A DNA stretch of 8,845 bases, from positions 1 through 8,845 of the forward strand of contig JAURNN010000034.1 of NCBI GenBank assembly GCA_030830185.1, given 5' to 3'. This stretch comes from Bacillota bacterium (GTDB lineage: Bacteria > Bacillota_I > Bacilli_A > Acholeplasmatales > Acholeplasmataceae). This document shows, one piece after another, positions 1 through 6,042 of the stretch (within the stretch, counting starts at the first letter, position 1; every line of letters begins with the position of its first letter). The translations under genes were made by a program, and so were the position numbers. The notes under the pieces are model-generated. The model made no database searches. It was not told the DNA's origin and worked only from the letters and a program-made list of their open reading frames with translations.

Positions 1-1113
1 AAACAAGATGATATGTTGCGTTTTCAAATTCAAGAATTAGAAGCACTCCATTTAAAAGAGGATGAACTTAAACACATTCAAGATGAGATTCATCAATTAA
101 AACATTATGATGCGATTTCAACTCATTTTAATCAATTAAAAGCACTTTTTGAAGAATCCGATGTCATGAGTCATGTGTTTCAAATCAAACAAGAAATCGA
201 TGCATTATCATCCTACATTCAATCCTTTGAAGCCATGCGTGAAACGATGTCAAGTTTTTATTATGAACTTGATGATATGAAATCCACCATTTTATCTGAA
301 ATGGAGTCGCTTGATTTTGATCCTAACGAATTTGAAACGCTTCAACAAAGAGAATTTGAACTGATTAAAATGCAACAGAAATATCAAAAATCCATTCCAG
401 AACTCATACAATACTTAGAAGCTCTTAAACTTGATATGGAAACCTTTGATAACTATGATGACTTAATCAAATTATTAGATCAAGACATTGAAAAAAAGGT
501 CTCGATTGTTTTAAAAGAAGCAAAAGCATTATCAGCGCATCGCCAAAAAATCGCACAAATCATTATGAAAGCACTGATTGAAAGATTATTAGAGCTTGAT
601 TTAGCACATGTATCCTTTGACATTCAACTTCATCCAACAGAAGACATGTTAGAAACTGGTATGGATGATGTCTTATTTTATATTTCTTTAAATGAAGGTG
701 AACCACTCAAACCGTTCCATAAAGTTGCGTCAGGTGGAGAACGTTCTCGTTTTATGTTTGCGTTTAAAGCACTTCAAGCACTTTATCAAGGTGTATCCAT
801 GTTAATTTTAGATGAAATTGATACAGGTATTAGTGGTAAAACGGCGTCTAAAGTCGCAAACCAAATGGCAAAATTAAGTGCGTCCATGCAAGTCATCGTG
901 ATCACCCATGTGCCCCAGGTTGCTGCAAAATCGCATACGCAACTTAAAGTTTATAAGAAGACCATAGATGGTCGTATTCAAACATTTGTAGAAACCTTAG
1001 ATATCGATGCACGTATTAAAGAAATTGCTTCCATGTTATCCGATGAAACGATGAGTACGTATGCGATTGAACAAGCAAAAATGCTTTTAATGCAAAAAAA
1101 AAACAAGCCTTAA
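1..1113 (+). CDS. recN: DNA repair protein RecN, C-terminal part (5' end outside window)
   Basis: RecN is an SMC-like ATPase that acts early in double-strand break repair. The frame is open from base 1 (KQDD precedes the first Met at 13), so this is a 5'-truncated gene: about 370 residues are visible of a protein normally near 550-570. The N-terminal Walker A half is missing only because the window starts here. Visible in order, numbering from base 1: long Glu/Lys/Leu-rich helical, coiled-coil-like segments (about 1-175), the ABC signature SGGERSR (S244-R250), Walker B LILDE with catalytic E272, the D-loop region TGISGK (275-280) and the H-loop ITHVPQVAA around H303. The spacing and the ITHxPQVAA form are typical of RecN rather than SMC or RecF. 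The last codons run through an A10 tract and end MQKKNKP; the TAA stop lies inside the loop of a hairpin serving the opposite gene. It overlaps the 3' end of that gene by 4 nt. Identification is very secure. Confidence 0.97.
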   Translation, partial: KQDDMLRFQIQELEALHLKEDELKHIQDEIHQLKHYDAISTHFNQLKALFEESDVMSHVFQIKQEIDALSSYIQSFEAMRETMSSFYYELDDMKSTILSEMESLDFDPNEFETLQQREFELIKMQQKYQKSIPELIQYLEALKLDMETFDNYDDLIKLLDQDIEKKVSIVLKEAKALSAHRQKIAQIIMKALIERLLELDLAHVSFDIQLHPTEDMLETGMDDVLFYISLNEGEPLKPFHKVASGGERSRFMFAFKALQALYQGVSMLILDEIDTGISGKTASKVANQMAKLSASMQVIVITHVPQVAAKSHTQLKVYKKTIDGRIQTFVETLDIDARIKEIASMLSDETMSTYAIEQAKMLLMQKKNKP

Positions 1114-1119
1114 GCTTGT
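1094..1119 (-). terminator. Intrinsic terminator of the small - strand membrane protein gene
   Basis: Read on the - strand, ACAAGC (1119-1114), a 5-nt loop (1113-1109) and GCTTGT (1108-1103) form a 6-bp hairpin that runs into ten T residues (complement of the A run 1094-1103). This is a classic Rho-independent terminator for the - strand gene only; no T run follows on the + strand. It lies inside the recN coding end, and both stop codons (recN TAA 1111-1113; the opposite TAA 1112-1110) fall in the loop. Confidence 0.8.
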
Positions 1120-1277
1120 CCACTGATAATCGCAACGATGAAACTTAGTAAAACGCCACCGACCATGCCAACGAATAACGTCCAAATAAGGAGTTTACCC
1201 CACCATGTTTCAAAAGGCATTTTATAATGTTTTTTCTCTTCAGGTTGATGATTTGTGATTGATTTATTTTTAGCCAT
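1110..1277 (-). CDS. Small single-pass membrane protein, 55 aa, unknown function
   Basis: I do not recognise a named family with confidence. The product begins MAKNKSITNH, has a polar, charged N-terminal half (residues 1-28, with EEKKHYK), then one hydrophobic helix at about 29-51 (LLIWTLFVGMVGG and on) and a short tail ending SGQA. Basic residues before the helix predict the N-terminus in the cytoplasm and a single span. An ATG at 1277 is preferred over a longer frame starting at 1355, because TGAGGTG (1290-1284) sits 6 nt upstream as a ribosome binding site and a promoter (-10 at 1308-1303) lies inside the longer version. Short Firmicute proteins of the DUF4044 type have a comparable layout (basic lead, then one helix ending with Gly-rich residues), but that link is only a suggestion. 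It is divergent from dinB and tail-to-tail with recN, with its own promoter and terminator, so it is a self-contained unit. Gene call fairly sure; function unknown. Confidence 0.8.
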   Translation of the reverse strand: MAKNKSITNHQPEEKKHYKMPFETWWGKLLIWTLFVGMVGGVLLSFIVAIISGQA

Positions 1278-1281
1278 ATGC

Positions 1282-1310
1282 TTCACCTCAAATTCACTTA
1301 TTATTATACA
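1282..1310 (+). promoter_or_regulatory. Possible dinB promoter, overlapping the divergent one
   Basis: TTCACC (1282-1287), a 17-bp spacer and TATACA (1305-1310) each match 4 of 6 consensus bases and would start RNA near 1317, about 20 nt before dinB. Its -10 would overlap the -10 of the opposite promoter. This is weak, but it is the best + strand candidate in the 59-bp gap. No GAAC-N4-GTTC type LexA box of the Bacillus kind is present here. Confidence 0.35.
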
Positions 1311-1331
1311 ACAAACCATACAAAAGTGAAA
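1303..1331 (-). promoter_or_regulatory. Promoter of the 55-aa membrane protein gene
   Basis: On the - strand, TTTCAC (1331-1326), a 17-bp spacer and a perfect TATAAT (1308-1303) form a sigma-A type promoter. The predicted start of transcription is near 1296, giving a leader of about 19 nt that contains the TGAGGTG ribosome binding site. Confidence 0.65.
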
Positions 1332-1336
1332 GTTTA

Positions 1337-2428
1337 ATGATGAAAAACAAAACAAAAGTTATCTTTCATATTGATCTTAATGCATTTTATGCAAGTTGCC
1401 AACTCATTGAAGACCCCTATTTAAAAGGGAAAGCCTTTATCGTTGGCGGTAGTGCAGTAACCAAAAGAGGCGTTGTTTTAACGGCCTCTTATGAAGCGCG
1501 CAAATATGGTATTCGAAGTGGCATGAACGTCAAAGATGCTTTTGATTTATATCCTCATGTTCTCGTTGCACCAACAACATTTGATCTTTATAAAAAACAT
1601 TCAAAACGATTCTTTGACTATTTAAAAACCTGGACACCTCTGATGATGAAAGCATCGATTGATGAGGCGTATTTAGATATGACGCATCATGACAATCCAG
1701 TGGAAGTGGCAAACATCATTCAAAAAACATTGTATGAAGACTTTCAATTACCAAATTCTATTGGCATTGCACCGACACTATTTTTAGCTAAAATGGCCTC
1801 AGACATTAAAAAACCATTAGGCATCACAATCTTAAGAAAAAGAGATGTCGTTGATAAGTTATTTCCTTTACCCATTGATGACTTATATGGTTTAGGACGT
1901 AAAACATATCCTAAACTCATTGAAGAAGGAATATTAACCATCGGCGATTTCACACTTAAAAAAAATCATGAAAAAATATTAAACTATATGTCTGAAGAGC
2001 ATTATCAAAGTTTTTTACTACATCTTTATGGCAATTCAACCAATATTATTGATAATGAATACGTAAAGCCAAAATCCATTTCACAAGAAACGACTTTAAA
2101 TTATGATATTGATATTGAAGAGATGATCATTGAATTCATGGAACCATTAATTGATGACATCGTTGAAAAACTGATTAAGCATCAACTATTTGCAAAAACC
2201 ATTGGTTATAAACTCAAAACAAATACCTTTAAACTTCAGACCAAATCATATACACTGCTGAAACCAACACAAGATCTTAATGAAATTAAAGAAGCAATCA
2301 AAGATTTATTTATCAAACATTATGATCATACACCGATTCGTTTGATTGGCGTATATGTTTCAAACTTAGATGAGGATCATACGCCATTTAATTTGTTTAC
2401 GTATCATTTGTTTCATCAACATCCTTAA
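1337..2428 (+). CDS. dinB: Y-family DNA polymerase IV (translesion synthesis)
   Basis: DinB-type polymerase that copies past damaged bases at the replication fork; 363 residues is a normal length. Domains in order: palm/finger N-terminus HIDLNAFYAS (11-20) with metal ligand D13; the finger stretch GVVLTASYEARKYGI (45-59); the catalytic SIDEAYLDM (107-115) with D109 and E110; SIGIAPTLFLAKMAS (141-155); a helix-hairpin-helix thumb motif LYGLGRKTYPKL (183-194); and a little-finger domain from about SISQET (247) on. The residue at the usual steric-gate position is Tyr18, which would still exclude ribonucleotides. Near the end, PFNLF (350-354) resembles a degenerate beta-clamp binding motif of the QLxLF class. 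The start could be either of two tandem ATGs (1337 or 1340); only a weak purine-rich stretch (about 1324-1332) precedes them. It lies between recN and a helicase-nfo pair, a repair neighbourhood. Identification secure; sub-type (PolY1/PolY2-like) not resolved. Confidence 0.95.
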   Translation: MMKNKTKVIFHIDLNAFYASCQLIEDPYLKGKAFIVGGSAVTKRGVVLTASYEARKYGIRSGMNVKDAFDLYPHVLVAPTTFDLYKKHSKRFFDYLKTWTPLMMKASIDEAYLDMTHHDNPVEVANIIQKTLYEDFQLPNSIGIAPTLFLAKMASDIKKPLGITILRKRDVVDKLFPLPIDDLYGLGRKTYPKLIEEGILTIGDFTLKKNHEKILNYMSEEHYQSFLLHLYGNSTNIIDNEYVKPKSISQETTLNYDIDIEEMIIEFMEPLIDDIVEKLIKHQLFAKTIGYKLKTNTFKLQTKSYTLLKPTQDLNEIKEAIKDLFIKHYDHTPIRLIGVYVSNLDEDHTPFNLFTYHLFHQHP

Positions 2429-2441
2429 GCAATCATAGTTG

Positions 2442-2450
2442 TGGTATAAT
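2442..2450 (+). promoter_or_regulatory. Extended -10 promoter for the helicase-nfo pair
   Basis: TGGTATAAT is a perfect TATAAT with the upstream TGn extension, beginning 14 nt after the dinB stop. No convincing -35 is seen 16-18 bp upstream, as expected for an extended -10 element. Transcription would start near 2457, only about 9 nt before the preferred start codon. No terminator separates dinB from this site, so read-through from dinB is also possible. Confidence 0.65.
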
Positions 2451-2456
2451 CTTTTT

Positions 2457-2462
2457 GGTGAT
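2457..2462 (+). promoter_or_regulatory. Ribosome binding site deciding the helicase start
   Basis: GGTGAT lies 3 nt before the ATG at 2466. It matches the 3' part of the extended Shine-Dalgarno sequence (AGGAGGTGAT) complementary to the 16S rRNA tail, which explains its closeness to the start. It supports ATG 2466 rather than the in-frame TTG at 2439, which lies upstream of the predicted transcription start. Confidence 0.5.
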
Positions 2463-2465
2463 TAT

Positions 2466-3641
2466 ATGTATGAACAATATTTAGAACAACTTGGTTTTAA
2501 AGACTTCACGCCCATCCAAAAGGCGTCTTTTTTTGCTTATCAAAAGAAAACCAACATTGTTGGTGTTGCACCAACTGGAACTGGAAAAACCCTTGCTTAT
2601 GGGATTCCAGTGATTGAGCATATTAAATCAAATTTAGCCGATGTTCAGGTGATCATCTTACTTCCAACTCAAGAACTCATTCATCAAGTGCACCATATGC
2701 TAGAGTCACTTAGACCAACCATCAAAATTAAAAAAGTCATTGGTCAGGATTACGAACAAACCCTTCATAAAGTCGTTTCTCATCCACCACATGTTTTAAT
2801 TACAACTCCTCATAAATTACTTGCTTTAATTGAAACGTATCATTTATCAACGAAGTTTGTCAAAGATATTATTTTTGATGAAGCAGATATGTTTTTTGAA
2901 ACCGATTTTTTAACAGATATCGAAAAAGTATTAAGAAAAACAAATTACGAACGCTTGCATTTATATTCAGCATCCTTATCGAATACAATGAAACCCGTCA
3001 TTAATAAATATTTTGGAAATTATCAACTTGTTTCTGAGACAAAAGCATTGACGCCTAAAATTGAGTATTACGCAATTGAAGCATCTATTGATCAAAAATT
3101 AGAACAACTTAAACATATCGTTACACAAATTAAACCGTATTTAGGTCTTATTTTTGTCTCAAAAAAAGAAGACATCGAAGCGATTGAAATGGCTTTAGGG
3201 AATGTCACAAAAGTCATATCCATTTCTTCTAAAGATACTGCAAAACTTCGACTTCAAAAAATGAAGCGTATTCAAGCATTAGAGTTTGAATGGGTTGTCA
3301 CTTCAGATGTTATGGCACGTGGTATTGATTTGACTGTCTCACATGTCATCAGTTATGATATTCCTAGACCACTCAGTTTTTGGATGCATCGTGTTGGTCG
3401 AACTGGACGAATGGGTCAATCAGGGATTGCTATTACGCTTTATCATCAAAGAGAAAGAGAATCTATTGTCAAACTCATTGATCAAGGTTATCCACTTAAA
3501 AAAGCAACTGTTAAAAAAGGTGAAATCGTACTAAGACGAATTAGAAAACAAGAAGAGCAAGTCGTGATGACACATAAAAAGCCAAAACAAGTAAAACCAA
3601 ATTATAAGAAAAAGATGAGAGCATTAAGAGGTAAAAAATGA
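2466..3641 (+). CDS. cshB: DEAD-box ATP-dependent RNA helicase, CshB-like
   Basis: A 391-residue two-domain superfamily 2 RNA helicase, expected to unwind RNA duplexes (ribosome assembly, mRNA decay, cold adaptation). Motifs in order: Q motif GFKDFTPIQ (10-18), Walker A APTGTGKT (35-42), Ia PTQEL (67-71), Ib TPHKL (114-118), DEAD (138-141), III SAS (168-170), IV LIFVSKK (228-234), V TSDVMARGID (279-288), VI HRVGRTGR (308-315), then a basic tail rich in Lys/Arg (about 346-391) that probably binds RNA. Motifs Ia and Ib deviate from PTREL and TPGR, and III is SAS rather than SAT. From memory, the second domain (NPYLG-like KPYLG, LEFEWVVTSD, VSHVISYDIP) resembles B. subtilis CshB/YqfR most closely. 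The start at ATG 2466 is chosen because the longer TTG start would include the promoter. The stop TGA overlaps the nfo start by 4 nt, so the two are co-translated. The cshB-nfo order is also that of B. subtilis. Family certain; subfamily likely. Confidence 0.93.
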   Translation: MYEQYLEQLGFKDFTPIQKASFFAYQKKTNIVGVAPTGTGKTLAYGIPVIEHIKSNLADVQVIILLPTQELIHQVHHMLESLRPTIKIKKVIGQDYEQTLHKVVSHPPHVLITTPHKLLALIETYHLSTKFVKDIIFDEADMFFETDFLTDIEKVLRKTNYERLHLYSASLSNTMKPVINKYFGNYQLVSETKALTPKIEYYAIEASIDQKLEQLKHIVTQIKPYLGLIFVSKKEDIEAIEMALGNVTKVISISSKDTAKLRLQKMKRIQALEFEWVVTSDVMARGIDLTVSHVISYDIPRPLSFWMHRVGRTGRMGQSGIAITLYHQRERESIVKLIDQGYPLKKATVKKGEIVLRRIRKQEEQVVMTHKKPKQVKPNYKKKMRALRGKK

Positions 3642-4525
3642 TGAAACTAGGATCTCACGTTGGTCTATCAGGACCAGATATGTATTTAGGTGCCGTTAAA
3701 GAAGCATTATCATATGGTGCATCTGCCATGATGGTCTATACGGGTGCGCCTCAAAATACCATTCGTAAATCCATGGATCAATTTTTAATTGAAGAAGCAT
3801 ATGCGCATATGAAAGCGCACGGCTTTGATCAAAACAATGTTGTTGTTCATGCGCCATATATTATTAACCTCGCGAATCCTGATGAAGAAAAACGTGCGTT
3901 TGCAAAATCCTTTCTCACAAAAGAAGTGATTCGAACACACGCTTTAGGTGTTAAAGACATGGTATTACATCCTGGATCTGCTGTTGGTAAAGACCGTGAA
4001 CAAGCAAAAAAATGGATTGCAGAAGGCTTACTTGAAGTCTTTGAAAATACAAAAGATTTAGATGTCCGTATTGCACTTGAAACCATGGCTGGTAAAGGTA
4101 ATGAAGTTGGAAAAACCTTTGAAGAATTAAGAGATATTATTATACTTGCCAATCATCACAAGCGTATTAGTATATGTTTGGATACATGCCACACCCATGA
4201 TGCTGGTTATGACATTAAAAACGATTTTAAAGGTGTCAAAAAAGCATTTAGTGACATCATTGGATTAGACCGTTTAAAAGTTTTGCATATTAATGATTCA
4301 AAAAATGAGCTTGGTGCAGCTAAAGACCGTCATGAAAATTTAGGATTTGGGTTTATTGGCTTTGATGCATTATTAGATGTTTTATATGATGACGATTTTA
4401 AAGACATCATTAAAATTCTTGAAACGCCTTATGTCAATGAGCAAGCACCATACAAATTAGAAATAGAAGCGATTAAAAACAAAACAATGAATCCTGATTT
4501 AAAAACATTTCTTGAATCTAAATAA
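3638..4525 (+). CDS. nfo: Endonuclease IV (AP endonuclease)
   Basis: A zinc-dependent TIM-barrel enzyme of base excision repair that cuts DNA 5' of abasic sites and removes blocked 3' ends. All nine metal ligands of the E. coli enzyme can be matched: H71 (HAPY), H111 (LHPGS), E148 (ALETM), D182 and H185 (LDTCH), H218 (LHIND), D230 and H232 (KDRHEN) and E262 (LETP). At 295 residues it is near the usual 280-300. The N-terminus KLGSHVGLSG is the family opening. Two tandem ATGs (3638, 3641) are both possible: AAGAGGT at 3626-3632 lies 5 nt from the first and 8 nt from the second. The first overlaps the helicase stop as ATGA, indicating translational coupling. Transcription probably comes from the extended -10 promoter before the helicase. 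The stop codon is merged with a bidirectional terminator. Confidence 0.97.
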   Translation: MMKLGSHVGLSGPDMYLGAVKEALSYGASAMMVYTGAPQNTIRKSMDQFLIEEAYAHMKAHGFDQNNVVVHAPYIINLANPDEEKRAFAKSFLTKEVIRTHALGVKDMVLHPGSAVGKDREQAKKWIAEGLLEVFENTKDLDVRIALETMAGKGNEVGKTFEELRDIIILANHHKRISICLDTCHTHDAGYDIKNDFKGVKKAFSDIIGLDRLKVLHINDSKNELGAAKDRHENLGFGFIGFDALLDVLYDDDFKDIIKILETPYVNEQAPYKLEIEAIKNKTMNPDLKTFLESK

Positions 4526-4548
4526 AAAAAGCACTTTGTGCTTTTTTT
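4524..4548. terminator. Bidirectional intrinsic terminator between nfo and glgA
   Basis: A perfect 11-bp stem, A7-GCAC (4524-4534) and GTGC-T7 (4538-4548), closes a TTT loop (4535-4537). T runs occur on either strand, so it can end both convergent transcripts. Its edges lie within the stop codons of nfo (TAA 4523-4525) and glgA (TAA 4550-4548). Confidence 0.88.
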
Positions 4549-5948
4549 TATTCTTCATTCATAACTTTATCATATAAATGGATATAATTTTCAGCCATAT
4601 CATCTAAATGTGAAGTGACTTGCATAGCATGGGTGATTTTTTCATGAAACAAAGGGTTTTTCTCATAATAATAAGAAATAGCCTCTAAAAAAACATCTTG
4701 AAATTCTTGATCATCGTAATTGATAAATGTAAATCCGTTATGTTTTGGGCCCTTACTAAAAACAGTATCTTTAAGTCCACCCGTTTCTCTTACAATTGGA
4801 AGTGACCCATAACGCATGGCAATTAAATGATTGAGTCCTGAAGGTTCAAATAAACTTGGAAGTAAAAAGAAATCAGAAGCAGCATATGCTTTTTCAGAAA
4901 ATGTTTGATCAAATCCTTCAAAAAAGTGCACATGATCTTTATATTTTCGTTCTAATTCTTTAAAATATGCTTCATATTTTGCTTCACCTTCTCCAACAAT
5001 TACTAAATTAATGGAGGCGTTTGAAAGTGCTTCTTCAAGAGATGACTTCATAATATCAATCCCTTTTTGACGACCTAGGCGACCATTAAATAGCATCAAT
5101 GGAAGTGTGTCATCTTTTAAACCGAGTGATTCTAAAAATTTAGTTTTGTTAAAAGCTTTACCTTTTTCATACGTATCTAAATCATAGTTAATATGAAGTG
5201 TTTTAGATGTTGTAGGATCATATAAATGATGGTCAAAACCATTTAAAATACCTTCTAAATGATCTTGTCTTGCCTTAAGTGCGCTATCTAAATCAAAGCC
5301 ATAAAAACGTAATAAAATTTCTTGTTTATAAGTTCTAGAGACAGTATTTATATAATTTGCACGCATGATCCCAGTTTTTAAGAAATTAATATGACCGTTA
5401 AGAATATACGTAAAGTTTTTATACGGTAAATACGTTTCAAATTGACGATCAAATTGTCCTTGACGTTCTAAATTATGAATGGTTAGTAAGGTTTTGATAT
5501 TTTCATAAAATGGATCAAGTGGACGAAACATCGAATCTAATAAAAATGGAATAAACGATGTATGCCAGTCATTAATATGTATTAGATCAACAGGATGCCC
5601 TAAATCTTTTAAAATCGATAACACACAGACATTAAACATGACAAATGTTAAAAAGGTTTCATTTGGATCAAGTGCCGAGAGTAAACTATTTTTTACAAAG
5701 ATGTAATCATGGTTTTCAAAGGTATATGTATAATACGAGGTTTCTATACTTTCTTGACCAAACTGAATGGTTTTCGTTTTAAAAAGTTGATACGCATTTT
5801 GAAATCCATCATCTTCATAAAGAGGTAAAATGGTTTTTATTTGAAGCCCTTTTTGACTTAGTGTCTTTGGTAGAGACGCGGATATATCTGCAAGTCCACC
5901 GTGTTTTTGAAACGGATAAACTTCAGATGATACAAAAATGATGTTCAT
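4548..5948 (-). CDS. glgA: Glycogen (starch) synthase, GT5 family
   Basis: Transfers glucose from a nucleotide sugar (normally ADP-glucose in bacteria) to growing alpha-1,4-glucan chains in the cytoplasm. It has 466 residues, close to the usual 470-490. Seen in order: N-terminal VSSEVYPFQKHGGLAD with the substrate-binding K15 (usual KTGGLAD; here KHGGLAD), HINDWH (124-129), TIHNL (156-160), NTVSR (201-205), ILNGFD (234-239), NGRLGRQKG (288-296) and FEPSGLNHLIAMRYG (367-381) followed by RETGGLKDTV (387-396), the typical GT5 C-terminal donor site. The start is fixed by AAGGAG (5960-5955) 6 nt upstream of ATG 5948. No branching enzyme, ADP-glucose pyrophosphorylase or phosphorylase gene lies next to it here, so the pathway partners must be elsewhere. 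It is convergent with nfo and divergent from purA, with its own promoter and terminator, hence probably monocistronic. Family certain; donor specificity inferred. Confidence 0.96.
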   Translation of the reverse strand: MNIIFVSSEVYPFQKHGGLADISASLPKTLSQKGLQIKTILPLYEDDGFQNAYQLFKTKTIQFGQESIETSYYTYTFENHDYIFVKNSLLSALDPNETFLTFVMFNVCVLSILKDLGHPVDLIHINDWHTSFIPFLLDSMFRPLDPFYENIKTLLTIHNLERQGQFDRQFETYLPYKNFTYILNGHINFLKTGIMRANYINTVSRTYKQEILLRFYGFDLDSALKARQDHLEGILNGFDHHLYDPTTSKTLHINYDLDTYEKGKAFNKTKFLESLGLKDDTLPLMLFNGRLGRQKGIDIMKSSLEEALSNASINLVIVGEGEAKYEAYFKELERKYKDHVHFFEGFDQTFSEKAYAASDFFLLPSLFEPSGLNHLIAMRYGSLPIVRETGGLKDTVFSKGPKHNGFTFINYDDQEFQDVFLEAISYYYEKNPLFHEKITHAMQVTSHLDDMAENYIHLYDKVMNEE

Positions 5949-5965
5949 AATTGACTCCTTAATTT

Positions 5966-5993
5966 ATTATACTATAAATACTAACATTGTGAA
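5966..5993 (-). promoter_or_regulatory. glgA promoter
   Basis: On the - strand, TTCACA (5993-5988), a 16-bp spacer and TATAAT (5971-5966) form a strong sigma-A type promoter. The predicted transcription start near 5959 would leave a leader of only about 11 nt, with the AAGGAG at its very 5' end. A second, overlapping candidate -10 (TATAGT, 5976-5971) would give about 5 nt more. The -35 overlaps the purA -35 on the other strand. Confidence 0.7.
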
Positions 5994-6015
5994 TGGCTTG
6001 TTTTTATGCTACAAT
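5987..6015 (+). promoter_or_regulatory. purA-purB promoter (extended -10)
   Basis: TTGTGA (5987-5992), a 17-bp spacer and TACAAT (6010-6015), with a TGC extension (6007-6009) and TATG just upstream, fit a Gram-positive extended -10 promoter. Transcription would begin near 6022, about 21 nt before purA. No long leader, riboswitch or PurR-type box is visible in the gap. Confidence 0.65.
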
Positions 6016-6042
6016 AATGACGTTAAATATGTGAGGTCAAAA

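Noticed and set aside
1103..1119. recN terminator on the + strand
   Set aside because: The hairpin is present, but on the + strand it is followed by CCACTG rather than a T run, so it should act only on the - strand gene.
1278..1355. Longer N-terminus for the 55-aa membrane protein (start at 1355, 81 aa)
   Set aside because: The extra segment overlaps dinB, contains the predicted promoter and its TATAAT, and lacks a ribosome binding site; ATG 1277 has a good one.
2439..2465. TTG start for the helicase giving 9 extra residues
   Set aside because: The codons lie on the extended -10 promoter, upstream of the predicted transcription start, and have no ribosome binding site.
3847..4152. Antisense 101-codon open frame inside nfo
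   Set aside because: It is fully inside a highly conserved gene on the other strand, with no promoter or ribosome binding site and a Ser-rich composition typical of a reverse-frame shadow.
5938..6042. Longer N-terminus for PurA (35 extra residues from 5938)
   Set aside because: It would overlap glgA and include the promoter; PurA proteins start near the GLQWGDEGKGK loop, and ATG 6043 has a ribosome binding site.
5949..6042. Purine riboswitch or PurR box upstream of purA
   Set aside because: The predicted leader is only about 21 nt, too short for a riboswitch, and no paired CGAA-type PurR boxes are visible.
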